Below, piece by piece: positions 34,730 through 48,386 of a stretch of 64,000 nucleotides of DNA. Under the pieces are notes generated by a model that saw only the letters and a program-made list of their open reading frames with translations, made no database searches and was not told the origin of the DNA. Source of the DNA: Hyaloperonospora brassicae (Eukaryota; Oomycota; Peronosporomycetes; Peronosporales; Peronosporaceae). The DNA is taken from the NCBI GenBank assembly GCA_947650285.1, contig CANTFL010000409.1, positions 1 through 64,000 of the forward strand. Direction: 5' to 3'. Numbering within the stretch: position 1 is the stretch's first letter; every line of letters begins with the position of its first letter. A program made the translations under genes and the position numbers.

Positions 34730-35414
34730 GTCTTTGACTGGTCGCTCCTTTGCGATCGTTCTTGGACGCCCAAAGACGATGGACAGCGTTTTGAACACTG
34801 GCCGTCCAAGAGGCGCATGGTGTATCTTCGGCCACTTCATTGGATTGTACACAGAGATCAACTCGATACAGTAGGAAAGATGAAACAGTCGAACTGTATC
34901 TACGCATCTCTCTGAGCTCCATTGCTATGCTGAAGTGAAATCTGCGCCGCCGAGACACGTTCACCTTCTTGGCAGTGTCTGTTTACGTGTTTGTGTGTTT
35001 CTTCTATTCTTTGTGGCAGCGTCTTGCATGATGTACAATCGACAGAAGCTGGTTCTAGCTGTAAGCGAGCACATTCCATTGCGGCAACAACGATGAGTCT
35101 CAGATGCGGCAAAAACGAAAGTCTTTCTTCTCCGATGGAAGGTCTATTCGATTCAGTATCGCAAGCGACGTTTCGAATGTAAACCTATCGATTGCTACCT
35201 CACAAACATGTCGAAATGATGCATTTTAGCTTGAGGTACGTGTTTAGCTGTCCTGACACGTGCTGCCTCGAAGGTTATCCCACTTTCACTAAATACGTGT
35301 TGCAGGACAGCTGTAAATGTGCGGGTGTGGCCAGGAATGGTAGCAGTCAGTCGTTGAAGCTGGAAAGGATGCAGTTGCGGATGTGAAGCGAGTGTGGAGC
35401 ATGCAATGAGGAGC

Positions 35415-35487
35415 GTCCCCGTGGCCCAATGGATAAGGCATCCGCCTACGAAGCGGGAGATTGCGGGTTCGAGTCCCGTCGGAGACT
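35415..35487 (+). tRNA. tRNA-Arg(ACG), copy 7
   Basis: Marks +127 C, +191 T, +224 T; J1; 759 bp. Confidence 0.87.
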
Positions 35488-36173
35488 GTCTTTGACTGGT
35501 CGCTCCTTTGCGATCGTTCTTGGACGCCCAAAGACGATGGACAGCGTTTTGAACACTGGCCGTCCAAGAGGCGCATGGTGTATCTTCGGCCACTTCATTG
35601 GATTGTACACAGAGATCAACTCGATACAGTAGGAAAGATGAAACAGTCGAACTGTATCTACGCATCTCTCTGAGCTCCATTGCTATGCTGAAGTGAAATC
35701 TGCGCCGCCGAGACACGTTCACCTTCTTGGCAGTGTCTGTTTACGTGTTTGTGTGTTTCTTCTATTCTTTGTGGCAGCGTCTTGCATGATGTACAATCGA
35801 CAGAAGCTGGTTCTAGCTGTAAGCGAGCACATTCCATTGCGGCAACAACGATGAGTCTCAGATGCGGCAAAAACGAAAGTCTTTCTTCTCCGATGGAAGG
35901 TCTATTCGATTCAGTATCGCAAGCGACGTTTCGAATGTAAACCTATCGATTGCTACCTCACAAACATGTCGAAATGATGCATTTTTAGCTTGAGGTACGT
36001 GTTTAGCTGTCCTGACACGTGCTGCCTCGAAGGTTATCCCACTTTCACTGAATACGTGTTGCAGGACAGCTGTAAATGTGCGGGTGTGGCCAGGAATGGT
36101 AGCAGTCAGTCGTTGAAGCTGGAAAGGATGCAGTTGCGGATGTGAAGCGAGTGTGGAGCATGCAATGAGGAGC

Positions 36174-36246
36174 GTCCCCGTGGCCCAATGGATAAGGCAT
36201 CCGCCTACGAAGCGGGAGATTGCGGGTTCGAGTCCCGTCGGAGACT
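36174..36246 (+). tRNA. tRNA-Arg(ACG), copy 8
   Basis: Marks +127 C, +191 T, +224 T; J1; 757 bp. Confidence 0.87.
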
Positions 36247-36930
36247 GTCTTTGACTGGTCGCTCCTTTGCGATCGTTCTTGGACGCCCAAAGACGATGGA
36301 CAGCGTTTTGAACACTGGCCGTCCAAGAGGCGCATGGTGTATCTTCGGCCACTTCATTGGATTGTACACAGAGATCAACTCGATACAGTAGGAAAGATGA
36401 AACAGTCGAACTGTATCTACGCATCTCTCTGAGCTCCATTGCTATGCTGAAGTGAAATCTGCGCCGCCGAGACACGTTCACCTTCTTGGCAGTGTCTGTT
36501 TACGTGTTTGTGTGTTTCTTCTATTCTTTGTGGCAGCGTCTTGCATGATGTACAATCGACAGAAGCTGGTTCTAGCTGTAAGCGAGCACATTCCATTGCG
36601 GCAACAACGATGATCTCAGATCCGGCAAAAACGAAAGTCTTTCTTCTCCGATGGAAGGTCTATTCGATTCAGTATCGCAAGCGACGTTTCGAATGTAAAC
36701 CTATCGATTGCTACCTCACAAACATGTCGAAATGATGCATTTTAGCTTGAGGTACGTGTTCAGCTGTCCTGACACGTGCTGCCTCGAAGGTTATCCCACT
36801 TTCACTGAATACGTGTTGCAGGACAGCTGTAAATGTGCGGGTGTGGCCAGGAATGGTAGCAGTCAGTCGTTGAAGCTGGAAAGGATGCAGTTGCGGATGT
36901 GAAGCGAGTGTGGAGCATGCAATGAGGAGC

Positions 36931-37003
36931 GTCCCCGTGGCCCAATGGATAAGGCATCCGCCTACGAAGCGGGAGATTGCGGGTTCGAGTCCCGTCGGAG
37001 ACT
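36931..37003 (+). tRNA. tRNA-Arg(ACG), copy 9
   Basis: Marks +127 C, +191 T, +224 T. The junction that follows, GCTAAAGCAC, is intermediate between J1 and J2; 758 bp. Confidence 0.87.
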
Positions 37004-37688
37004 GTCTTTGACTGGTCGCTCCTTTGCGATCGTTCTTGGACGCCCAAAGACGATGGACAGCGTTTTGAACACTGGCCGTCCAAGAGGCGCATGGTGTATC
37101 TTCGGCCACTTCATTGGATTGTACACAGAGATCAACTCGATACAGTAGGAAAGATGAAACAGTCGAACTGTATCTACGCATCTCTCTGAGCTCCATTGCT
37201 ATGCTGAAGTGAAATCTGCGCCGCCGAGACACGTTCACCTTCTTGGCAGTGTCTGTTTACGTGTTTGTGTGTTTCTTCTATTCTTTGTGGCAGCGTCTTG
37301 CATGATGTACAATCGACAGAATCTGGTTCTAGCTGTAAGCGAGCACATTCCATTGCGGCAACAACGATGGTCTCAGATCAGGTGAAAACGAAAGTCGTTC
37401 TCCTCCGATGGAAGGTCTATTCGATTCAGTATCGCAAGCGACGTTTCGAATGTAAACCTATCGATTGCTAAAGCACAAACATGTCGAAATGATGCATTTT
37501 TAGCTTGAGGTACGTGTTCAGCTGTCCTGACACGTGCTGCCTCGAAGGTTATCCCACTTTCACTGAATACGTGTTGCAGGACAGCTGTAAATGTGCGGGT
37601 GTGGCCAGGAATGGTAGCAGTCAGTCGTTGAAGCTGGAAAGGATGCAGTTGCGGATGTGAAGCGAGTGTGGAGCATGCAATGAGGAGC

Positions 37689-37761
37689 GTCCCCGTGGCC
37701 CAATGGATAAGGCATCCGCCTACGAAGCGGGAGATTGCGGGTTCGAGTCCCGTCGGAGACT
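37689..37761 (+). tRNA. tRNA-Arg(ACG), copy 10
   Basis: Marks +127 C, +191 T, +224 T; J1; 760 bp. Confidence 0.87.
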
Positions 37762-38448
37762 GTCTTTGACTGGTCGCTCCTTTGCGATCGTTCTTGGACG
37801 CCCAAAGACGATGGACAGCGTTTTGAACACTGGCCGTCCAAGAGGCGCATGGTGTATCTTCGGCCACTTCATTGGATTGTACACAGAGATCAACTCGATA
37901 CAGTAGGAAAGATGAAACAGTCGAACTGTATCTACGCATCTCTCTGAGCTCCATTGCTATGCTGAAGTGAAATCTGCGCCGCCGAGACACGTTCACCTTC
38001 TTGGCAGTGTCTGTTTACGTGTTTGTGTGTTTCTTCTATTCTTTGTGGCAGCGTCTTGCATGATGTACAATCGACAGAAGCTGGTTCTAGCTGTAAGCGA
38101 GCACATTCCATTGCGGCAACAACGATGGTCTCAGACCAGGTGAAAACGAAAGTCGTTCTCCTCCGATGGAAGGTCTATTCGATTCAGTATCGCAAGCGAC
38201 GTTTCGAATGTGAAACCTATCGATTGCTACCTCACAAACATGTCGAAATGATGCATTTTTAGCTTGAGGTACAGTGTTCAGCTGTCCTGACACGTGCTGC
38301 CTCGAAGGTTATCCCACTTTCACTGAATACGTGTTGCAGGACAGCTGTAAATGTGCGGGTGTGGCCAGGAATGGTAGCAGTCAGTCGTTGAAGCTGGAAA
38401 GGATGCAGTTGCGGATGTGAAGCGAGTGTGGAGCATGCAATGAGGAGC

Positions 38449-38521
38449 GTCCCCGTGGCCCAATGGATAAGGCATCCGCCTACGAAGCGGGAGATTGCGG
38501 GTTCGAGTCCCGTCGGAGACT
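38449..38521 (+). tRNA. tRNA-Arg(ACG), copy 11
   Basis: Marks +127 C, +191 T, +224 T; J1; 760 bp. Confidence 0.87.
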
Positions 38522-39208
38522 GTCTTTGACTGGTCGCTCCTTTGCGATCGTTCTTGGACGCCCAAAGACGATGGACAGCGTTTTGAACACTGGCCGTCCA
38601 AGAGGCGCATGGTGTATCTTCGGCCACTTCATTGGATTGTACACAGAGATCAACTCGATACAGTAGGAAAGATGAAACAGTCGAACTGTATCTACGCATC
38701 TCTCTGAGCTCCATTGCTATGCTGAAGTGAAATCTGCGCCGCCGAGACACGTTCACCTTCTTGGCAGTGTCTGTTTACGTGTTTGTGTGTTTCTTCTATT
38801 CTTTGTGGCAGCGTCTTGCATGATGTACAATCGACAGAATATGGTTCTAGCTGTAAGCGAGCACATTCCATTGCGGCAACAACGATGGTCTCAGACCAGG
38901 TGAAAACGAAAGTCGTTCTCCTCCGATGGAAGGTCTATTCGATTCAGTATCGCAAGCGACGTTTCAAATGTGAAACCTATCGATTGCTACCTCACAAACA
39001 TGTCGAAATGATGCATTTTTAGCTTGAGGTACAGTGTTCAGCTGTCCTGACACGTGCTGCTTCGAAGGTTATCCCACTTTCACTGAATACGTGTTGCAGG
39101 ACAGCTGTAAATGTGCGGGTGTGGCCAGGAATGGTAGCAGTCAGTCGTTGAAGCTGGAAAGGATGCAGTTGCGGATGTGAAGCGAGTGTGGAGCATGCAA
39201 TGAGGAGC

Positions 39209-39281
39209 GTCCCCGTGGCCCAATGGATAAGGCATCCGCCTACGAAGCGGGAGATTGCGGGTTCGAGTCCCGTCGGAGACT
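39209..39281 (+). tRNA. tRNA-Arg(ACG), copy 12
   Basis: Marks +127 C, +191 T, +224 T; J1; 758 bp. Confidence 0.87.
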
Positions 39282-39966
39282 GTCTTTGACTGGTCGCTCC
39301 TTTGCGATCGTTCTTGGACGCCCAAAGACGATGGACAGCGTTTTGAACACTGGCCGTCCAAGAGGCGCATGGTGTATCTTCGGCCACTTCATTGGATTGT
39401 ACACAGAGATCAACTCGATACAGTAGGAAAGATGAAACAGTCGAACTGTATCTACGCATCTCTCTGAGCTCCATTGCTATGCTGAAGTGAAATCTGCGCC
39501 GCCGAGACACGTTCACCTTCTTGGCAGTGTCTGTTTACGTGTTTGTGTGTTTCTTCTATTCTTTGTGGCAGCGTCTTGCATGATGTACAATCGACAGAAT
39601 ATGGTTCTAGCTGTAAGCGAGCACATTCCATTGCGGCAACAACGATGGTCTCAGACCAGGTGAAAACGAAAGTCGTTCTCCTCCGATGGAAGGTCTATTC
39701 GATTCAGTATCGCAAGCGACGTTTCAAATGTGAAACTATCGATTGCTACCTCACAAACATGTCGAAATGATGCATTTTTAGCTTGAGGTACGTGTTCAGC
39801 TGTCCTGACACGTGCTGCTTCGAAGGTTATCCCACTTTCACTGAATACGTGTTGCAGGACAGCTGTAAATGTGCGGGTGTGGCCAGGAATGGTAGCAGTC
39901 AGTCGTTGAAGCTGGAAAGGATGCAGTTGCGGATGTGAAGCGAGTGTGGAGCATGCAATGAGGAGC

Positions 39967-40039
39967 GTCCCCGTGGCCCAATGGATAAGGCATCCGCCTA
40001 CGAAGCGGGAGATTGCGGGTTCGAGTCCCGTCGGAGACT
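39967..40039 (+). tRNA. tRNA-Arg(ACG), copy 13
   Basis: Marks +127 C, +191 T, +224 T; first J2 junction follows; 758 bp. Confidence 0.87.
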
Positions 40040-40724
40040 GTCTTTGACTGGTCGCTCCTTTGCGATCGTTCTTGGACGCCCAAAGACGATGGACAGCGTT
40101 TTGAACACTGGCCGTCCAAGAGGCGCATGGTGTATCTTCGGCCACTTCATTGGATTGTACACAGAGATCAACTCGATACAGTAGGAAAGATGAAACAGTC
40201 GAACTGTATCTACGCATCTCTCTGAGCTCCATTGCTATGCTGAAGTGAAATCTGCGCCGCCGAGACACGTTCACCTTCTTGGCAGTGTCTGTTTACGTGT
40301 TTGTGTGTTTCTTCTATTCTTTGTGGCAGCGTCTTGCATGATGTACAATCGACAGAATATGGTTCTAGCTGTAAGCGAGCACATTCCATTGCGGCAACAA
40401 CGATGGTCTCAGACCAGGTGAAAACGAAAGTCGTTCTCCTCCGATGGAAGGTCTATTCGATTCAGTATCGCAAGCGACGTTTCAAATGTGAAACTATCGA
40501 TTGATAAAGAACAAACATGTCGAAATGATGCATTTTTAGCTTGAGGTACAGGTTCAGCTGTCCTGACACGTGCTGCTTCGAAGGTTATCCCACTTTCACT
40601 GAATACGTGTTGCAGGACAGCTGTAAATGTGCGGGTGTGGCCAGGAATGGTAGCAGTCAGTCGTTGAAGCTGGAAAGGATGCAGTTGCGGATGTGAAGCG
40701 AGTGTGGAGCATGCAATGAGGAGC

Positions 40725-40797
40725 GTCCCCGTGGCCCAATGGATAAGGCATCCGCCTACGAAGCGGGAGATTGCGGGTTCGAGTCCCGTCGGAGACT
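40725..40797 (+). tRNA. tRNA-Arg(ACG), copy 14
   Basis: Marks +127 C, +191 T, +224 T; J2; 758 bp. Confidence 0.87.
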
Positions 40798-41482
40798 GTC
40801 TTTGACTGGTCGCTCCTTTGCGATCGTTCTTGGACGCCCAAAGACGATGGACAGCGTTTTGAACACTGGCCGTCCAAGAGGCGCATGGTGTATCTTCGGC
40901 CACTTCATTGGATTGTACACAGAGATCAACTCGATACAGTAGGAAAGATGAAACAGTCGAACTGTATCTACGCATCTCTCTGAGCTCCATTGCTATGCTG
41001 AAGTGAAATCTGCGCCGCCGAGACACGTTCACCTTCTTGGCAGTGTCTGTTTACGTGTTTGTGTGTTTCTTCTATTCTTTGTGGCAGCGTCTTGCATGAT
41101 GTACAATCGACAGAATATGGTTCTAGCTGTAAGCGAGCACATTCCATTGCGGCAACAACGATGGTCTCAGACCAGGTGAAAACGAAAGTCGTTCTCCTCC
41201 GATGGAAGGTCTATTCGATTCAGTATCGCAAGCGACGTTTCAAATGTGAAACTATCGATTGATAAAGAACAAACATGTCGAAATGATGCATTTTTAGCTT
41301 GAGGTACGTGTTTAGCTGTCCTGACACGTGCTGCTTCGAAGGTTATCCCACTTTCACTGAATACGTGTTGCAGGACAGCTGTAAATGTGCGAGTGTGGCC
41401 AGGAATGGTAGCAGTCAGTCGTTGAAGCTGGAAAGGATGCAGTTGCGGATGTGAAGCGAGTGTGGAGCATGCAATGAGGAGC

Positions 41483-41555
41483 GTCCCCGTGGCCCAATGG
41501 ATAAGGCATCCGCCTACGAAGCGGGAGATTGCGGGTTCGAGTCCCGTCGGAGACT
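41483..41555 (+). tRNA. tRNA-Arg(ACG), copy 15
   Basis: Marks +127 C, +191 T, +224 T; J2; 759 bp. Confidence 0.87.
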
Positions 41556-42241
41556 GTCTTTGACTGGTCGCTCCTTTGCGATCGTTCTTGGACGCCCAAA
41601 GACGATGGACAGCGTTTTGAACACTGGCCGTCCAAGAGGCGCATGGTGTATCTTCGGCCACTTCATTGGATTGTACACAGAGATCAACTCGATACAGTAG
41701 GAAAGATGAAACAGTCGAACTGTATCTACGCATCTCTCTGAGCTCCATTGCTATGCTGAAGTGAAATCTGCGCCGCCGAGACACGTTCACCTTCTTGGCA
41801 GTGTCTGTTTACGTGTTTGTGTGTTTCTTCTATTCTTTGTGGCAGCGTCTTGCATGATGTACAATCGACAGAATATGGTTCTAGCTGTAAGCGAGCACAT
41901 TCCATTGCGGCAACAACGATGGTCTCAGACCAGGTGAAAACGAAAGTCGTTCTCCTCCGATGGAAGGTCTATTCGATTCAGTATCGCAAGCGACGTTTCA
42001 AATGTGAAACTATCGATTGATAAAGAACAAACATGTCGAAATGATGCATTTTTAGCTTGAGGTACAGTGTTCAGCTGTCCTGACACGTGCTGCCTCGAAG
42101 GTTATCCCACTTTCACTGAATACGTGTTGCAGGACAGCTGTAAATGTGCGGGTGTGGCCAGGAATGGTAGCAGTCAGTCGTTGAAGCTGGAAAGGATGCA
42201 GTTGCGGATGTGAAGCGAGTGTGGAGCATGCAATGAGGAGC

Positions 42242-42314
42242 GTCCCCGTGGCCCAATGGATAAGGCATCCGCCTACGAAGCGGGAGATTGCGGGTTCGAG
42301 TCCCGTCGGAGACT
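42242..42314 (+). tRNA. tRNA-Arg(ACG), copy 16
   Basis: Marks +127 C, +191 T, +224 T; J2; 760 bp. Confidence 0.87.
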
Positions 42315-43001
42315 GTCTTTGACTGGTCGCTCCTTTGCGATCGTTCTTGGACGCCCAAAGACGATGGACAGCGTTTTGAACACTGGCCGTCCAAGAGGCG
42401 CATGGTGTATCTTCGGCCACTTCATTGGATTGTACACAGAGATCAACTCGATACAGTAGGAAAGATGAAACAGTCGAACTGTATCTACGCATCTCTCTGA
42501 GCTCCATTGCTATGCTGAAGTGAAATCTGCGCCGCCGAGACACGTTCACCTTCTTGGCAGTGTCTGTTTACGTGTTTGTGTGTTTCTTCTATTCTTTGTG
42601 GCAGCGTCTTGCATGATGTACAATCGACAGAATATGGTTCTAGCTGTAAGCGAGCACATTCCATTGCGGCAACAACGATGGTCTCAGACCAGGTGAAAAC
42701 GAAAGTCGTTCTCCTCCGATGGAAGGTCTATTCGATTCAGTATCGCAAGCGACGTTTCAAATGTGAAACCTATCGATTGATAAAGAACAAACATGTCGAA
42801 ATGATGCATTTTTAGCTTGAGGTACAGTGTTCAGCTGTCCTGACACGTGCTGCCTCGAAGGTTATCCCACTTTCACTGAATACGTGTTGCAGGACAGCTG
42901 TAAATGTGCGGGTGTGGCCAGGAATGGTAGCAGTCAGTCGTTGAAGCTGGAAAGGATGCAGTTGCGGATGTGAAGCGAGTGTGGAGCATGCAATGAGGAG
43001 C

Positions 43002-43074
43002 GTCCCCGTGGCCCAATGGATAAGGCATCCGCCTACGAAGCGGGAGATTGCGGGTTCGAGTCCCGTCGGAGACT
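43002..43074 (+). tRNA. tRNA-Arg(ACG), copy 17
   Basis: Marks +127 C, +191 T, +224 T; J2; 760 bp. Confidence 0.87.
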
Positions 43075-43761
43075 GTCTTTGACTGGTCGCTCCTTTGCGA
43101 TCGTTCTTGGACGCCCAAAGACGATGGACAGCGTTTTGAACACTGGCCGTCCAAGAGGCGCATGGTGTATCTTCGGCCACTTCATTGGATTGTACACAGA
43201 GATCAACTCGATACAGTAGGAAAGATGAAACAGTCGAACTGTATCTACGCATCTCTCTGAGCTCCATTGCTATGCTGAAGTGAAATCTGCGCCGCCGAGA
43301 CACGTTCACCTTCTTGGCAGTGTCTGTTTACGTGTTTGTGTGTTTCTTCTATTCTTTGTGGCAGCGTCTTGCATGATGTACAATCGACAGAATATGGTTC
43401 TAGCTGTAAGCGAGCACATTCCATTGCGGCAACAACGATGGTCTCAGACCAGGTGAAAACGAAAGTCGTTCTCCTCCGATGGAAGGTCTATTCGATTCAG
43501 TATCGCAAGCGACGTTTCAAATGTGAAACCTATCGATTGATAAAGAACAAACATGTCGAAATGATGCATTTTTAGCTTGAGGTACAGTGTTCAGCTGTCC
43601 TGACACGTGCTGCTTCGAAGGTTATCCCACTTTCACTGAATACGTGTTGCAGGACAGCTGTAAATGTGCGGGTGTGGCCAGGAATGGTAGCAGTCAGTCG
43701 TTGAAGCTGGAAAGGATGCAGTTGCGGATGTGAAGCGAGTGTGGAGCATGCAATGAGGAGC

Positions 43762-43834
43762 GTCCCCGTGGCCCAATGGATAAGGCATCCGCCTACGAAG
43801 CGGGAGATTGCGGGTTCGAGTCCCGTCGGAGACT
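43762..43834 (+). tRNA. tRNA-Arg(ACG), copy 18
   Basis: Marks +127 C, +191 T, +224 T; J2; 760 bp. Confidence 0.87.
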
Positions 43835-44521
43835 GTCTTTGACTGGTCGCTCCTTTGCGATCGTTCTTGGACGCCCAAAGACGATGGACAGCGTTTTGAA
43901 CACTGGCCGTCCAAGAGGCGCATGGTGTATCTTCGGCCACTTCATTGGATTGTACACAGAGATCAACTCGATACAGTAGGAAAGATGAAACAGTCGAACT
44001 GTATCTACGCATCTCTCTGAGCTCCATTGCTATGCTGAAGTGAAATCTGCGCCGCCGAGACACGTTCACCTTCTTGGCAGTGTCTGTTTACGTGTTTGTG
44101 TGTTTCTTCTATTCTTTGTGGCAGCGTCTTGCATGATGTACAATCGACAGAATATGGTTCTAGCTGTAAGCGAGCACATTCCATTGCGGCAACAACGATG
44201 GTCTCAGACCAGGTGAAAACGAAAGTCGTTCTCCTCCGATGGAAGGTCTATTCGATTCAGTATCGCAAGCGACGTTTCAAATGTGAAACCTATCGATTGA
44301 TAAAGAACAAACATGTCGAAATGATGCATTTTTAGCTTGAGGTACAGTGTTCAGCTGTCCTGACACGTGCTGCCTCGAAGGTTATCCCACTTTCACTGAA
44401 TACGTGTTGCAGGACAGCTGTAAATGTGCGAGTGTGGCCAGGAATGGTAGCAGTCAGTCGTTGAAGCTGGAAAGGATGCAGTTGCGGATGTGAAGCGAGT
44501 GTGGAGCATGCAATGAGGAGC

Positions 44522-44594
44522 GTCCCCGTGGCCCAATGGATAAGGCATCCGCCTACGAAGCGGGAGATTGCGGGTTCGAGTCCCGTCGGAGACT
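44522..44594 (+). tRNA. tRNA-Arg(ACG), copy 19
   Basis: Marks +127 C, +191 T, +224 T; J2; 759 bp. Confidence 0.87.
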
Positions 44595-45280
44595 GTCTTT
44601 GACTGGTCGCTCCTTTGCGATCGTTCTTGGACGCCCAAAGACGATGGACAGCGTTTTGAACACTGGCCGTCCAAGAGGCGCATGGTGTATCTTCGGCCAC
44701 TTCATTGGATTGTACACAGAGATCAACTCGATACAGTAGGAAAGATGAAACAGTCGAACTGTATCTACGCATCTCTCTGAGCTCCATTGCTATGCTGAAG
44801 TGAAATCTGCGCCGCCGAGACACGTTCACCTTCTTGGCAGTGTCTGTTTACGTGTTTGTGTGTTTCTTCTATTCTTTGTGGCAGCGTCTTGCATGATGTA
44901 CAATCGACAGAATATGGTTCTAGCTGTAAGCGAGCACATTCCATTGCGGCAACAACGATGGTCTCAGACCAGGTGAAAACGAAAGTCGTTCTCCTCCGAT
45001 GGAAGGTCTATTCGATTCAGTATCGCAAGCGACGTTTCAAATGTGAAACTATCGATTGATAAAGAACAAACATGTCGAAATGATGCATTTTTAGCTTGAG
45101 GTACAGTGTTCAGCTGTCCTGACACGTGCTGCTTCGAAGGTTATCCCACTTTCACTGAATACGTGTTGCAGGACAGCTGTAAATGTGCGAGTGTGGCCAG
45201 GAATGGTAGCAGTCAGTCGTTGAAGCTGGAAAGGATGCAGTTGCGGATGTGAAGCGAGTGTGGAGCATGCAATGAGGAGC

Positions 45281-45353
45281 GTCCCCGTGGCCCAATGGAT
45301 AAGGCATCCGCCTACGAAGCGGGAGATTGCGGGTTCGAGTCCCGTCGGAGACT
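45281..45353 (+). tRNA. tRNA-Arg(ACG), copy 20
   Basis: Marks +127 C, +191 T, +224 T; J2; 758 bp. Confidence 0.87.
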
Positions 45354-46038
45354 GTCTTTGACTGGTCGCTCCTTTGCGATCGTTCTTGGACGCCCAAAGA
45401 CGATGGACAGCGTTTTGAACACTGGCCGTCCAAGAGGCGCATGGTGTATCTTCGGCCACTTCATTGGATTGTACACAGAGATCAACTCGATACAGTAGGA
45501 AAGATGAAACAGTCGAACTGTATCTACGCATCTCTCTGAGCTCCATTGCTATGCTGAAGTGAAATCTGCGCCGCCGAGACACGTTCACCTTCTTGGCAGT
45601 GTCTGTTTACGTGTTTGTGTGTTTCTTCTATTCTTTGTGGCAGCGTCTTGCATGATGTACAATCGACAGAATATGGTTCTAGCTGTAAGCGAGCACATTC
45701 CATTGCGGCAACAACGATGGTCTCAGACCAGGTGAAAACGAAAGTCGTTCTCCTCCGATGGAAGGTCTATTCGATTCAGTATCGCAAGCGACGTTTCAAA
45801 TGTGAAACTATCGATTGATAAAGAACAAACATGTCGAAATGATGCATTTTTAGCTTGAGGTACAGGTTCAGCTGTCCTGACACGTGCTGCTTCGAAGGTT
45901 ATCCCACTTTCACTGAATACGTGTTGCAGGACAGCTGTAAATGTGCGGGTGTGGCCAGGAATGGTAGCAGTCAGTCGTTGAAGCTGGAAAGGATGCAGTT
46001 GCGGATGTGAAGCGAGTGTGGAGCATGCAATGAGGAGC

Positions 46039-46111
46039 GTCCCCGTGGCCCAATGGATAAGGCATCCGCCTACGAAGCGGGAGATTGCGGGTTCGAGTCC
46101 CGTCGGAGACT
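46039..46111 (+). tRNA. tRNA-Arg(ACG), copy 21
   Basis: Marks +127 C, +191 T, +224 T; J2; 758 bp. Confidence 0.87.
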
Positions 46112-46796
46112 GTCTTTGACTGGTCGCTCCTTTGCGATCGTTCTTGGACGCCCAAAGACGATGGACAGCGTTTTGAACACTGGCCGTCCAAGAGGCGCAT
46201 GGTGTATCTTCGGCCACTTCATTGGATTGTACACAGAGATCAACTCGATACAGTAGGAAAGATGAAACAGTCGAACTGTATCTACGCATCTCTCTGAGCT
46301 CCATTGCTATGCTGAAGTGAAATCTGCGCCGCCGAGACACGTTCACCTTCTTGGCAGTGTCTGTTTACGTGTTTGTGTGTTTCTTCTATTCTTTGTGGCA
46401 GCGTCTTGCATGATGTACAATCGACAGAATATGGTTCTAGCTGTAAGCGAGCACATTCCATTGCGGCAACAACGATGGTCTCAGACCAGGTGAAAACGAA
46501 AGTCGTTCTCCTCCGATGGAAGGTCTATTCGATTCAGTATCGCAAGCGACGTTTCAAATGTGAAACTATCGATTGATAAAGAACAAACATGTCGAAATGA
46601 TGCATTTTTAGCTTGAGGTACGTGTTCAGCTGTCCTGACACGTGCTGCTTCGAAGGTTATCCCACTTTCACTGAATACGTGTTGCAGGACAGCTGTAAAT
46701 GTGCGGGTGTGGCCAGGAATGGTAGCAGTCAGTCGTTGAAGCTGGAAAGGATGCAGTTGCGGATGTGAAGCGAGTGTGGAGCATGCAATGAGGAGC

Positions 46797-46869
46797 GTCC
46801 CCGTGGCCCAATGGATAAGGCATCCGCCTACGAAGCGGGAGATTGCGGGTTCGAGTCCCGTCGGAGACT
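46797..46869 (+). tRNA. tRNA-Arg(ACG), copy 22
   Basis: Marks +127 C, +191 T, +224 T; J2; 758 bp. Confidence 0.87.
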
Positions 46870-47554
46870 GTCTTTGACTGGTCGCTCCTTTGCGATCGTT
46901 CTTGGACGCCCAAAGACGATGGACAGCGTTTTGAACACTGGCCGTCCAAGAGGCGCATGGTGTATCTTCGGCCACTTCATTGGATTGTACACAGAGATCA
47001 ACTCGATACAGTAGGAAAGATGAAACAGTCGAACTGTATCTACGCATCTCTCTGAGCTCCATTGCTATGCTGAAGTGAAATCTGCGCCGCCGAGACACGT
47101 TCACCTTCTTGGCAGTGTCTGTTTACGTGTTTGTGTGTTTCTTCTATTCTTTGTGGCAGCGTCTTGCATGATGTACAATCGACAGAATATGGTTCTAGCT
47201 GTAAGCGAGCACATTCCATTGCGGCAACAACGATGGTCTCAGACCAGGTGAAAACGAAAGTCGTTCTCCTCCGATGGAAGGTCTATTCGATTCAGTATCG
47301 CAAGCGACGTTTCAAATGTGAAACTATCGATTGATAAAGAACAAACATGTCGAAATGATGCATTTTTAGCTTGAGGTACGTGTTTAGCTGTCCTGACACG
47401 TGCTGCCTCGAAGGTTATCCCACTTTCACTGAATACGTGTTGCAGGACAGCTGTAAATGTGCGGGTGTGGCCAGGAATGGTAGCAGTCAGTCGTTGAAGC
47501 TGGAAAGGATGCAGTTGCGGATGTGAAGCGAGTGTGGAGCATGCAATGAGGAGC

Positions 47555-47627
47555 GTCCCCGTGGCCCAATGGATAAGGCATCCGCCTACGAAGCGGGAGA
47601 TTGCGGGTTCGAGTCCCGTCGGAGACT
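47555..47627 (+). tRNA. tRNA-Arg(ACG), copy 23
   Basis: Marks +127 C, +191 T, +224 T; J3 follows, the first of two; 759 bp. Confidence 0.87.
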
Positions 47628-48313
47628 GTCTTTGACTGGTCGCTCCTTTGCGATCGTTCTTGGACGCCCAAAGACGATGGACAGCGTTTTGAACACTGGC
47701 CGTCCAAGAGGCGCATGGTGTATCTTCGGCCACTTCATTGGATTGTACACAGAGATCAACTCGATACAGTAGGAAAGATGAAACAGTCGAACTGTATCTA
47801 CGCATCTCTCTGAGCTCCATTGCTATGCTGAAGTGAAATCTGCGCCGCCGAGACACGTTCACCTTCTTGGCAGTGTCTGTTTACGTGTTTGTGTGTTTCT
47901 TCTATTCTTTGTGGCAGCGTCTTGCATGATGTACAATCGACAGAATATGGTTCTAGCTGTAAGCGAGCACATTCCATTGCGGCAACAACGATGGTCTCAG
48001 ACCAGGTGAAAACGAAAGTCGTTCTCCTCCGATGGAAGGTCTATTCGATTCAGTATCGCAAGCGACGTTTCAAATGTGAAACTATCGATTGCTACCGCAC
48101 AAACATGTCGAAATGATGCATTTTTAGCTTGAGGTACAGTGTTCAGCTGTCCTGACACGTGCTGCCTCGAAGGTTATCCCACTTTCACTGAATACGTGTT
48201 GCAGGACAGCTGTAAATGTGCGGGTGTGGCCAGGAATGGTAGCAGTCAGTCGTTGAAGCTGGAAAGGATGCAGTTGCGGATGTGAAGCGAGTGTGGAGCA
48301 TGCAATGAGGAGC

Positions 48314-48386
48314 GTCCCCGTGGCCCAATGGATAAGGCATCCGCCTACGAAGCGGGAGATTGCGGGTTCGAGTCCCGTCGGAGACT
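48314..48386 (+). tRNA. tRNA-Arg(ACG), copy 24
   Basis: First copy with +127 A; +191 T, +224 T; J2; 759 bp. Confidence 0.87.
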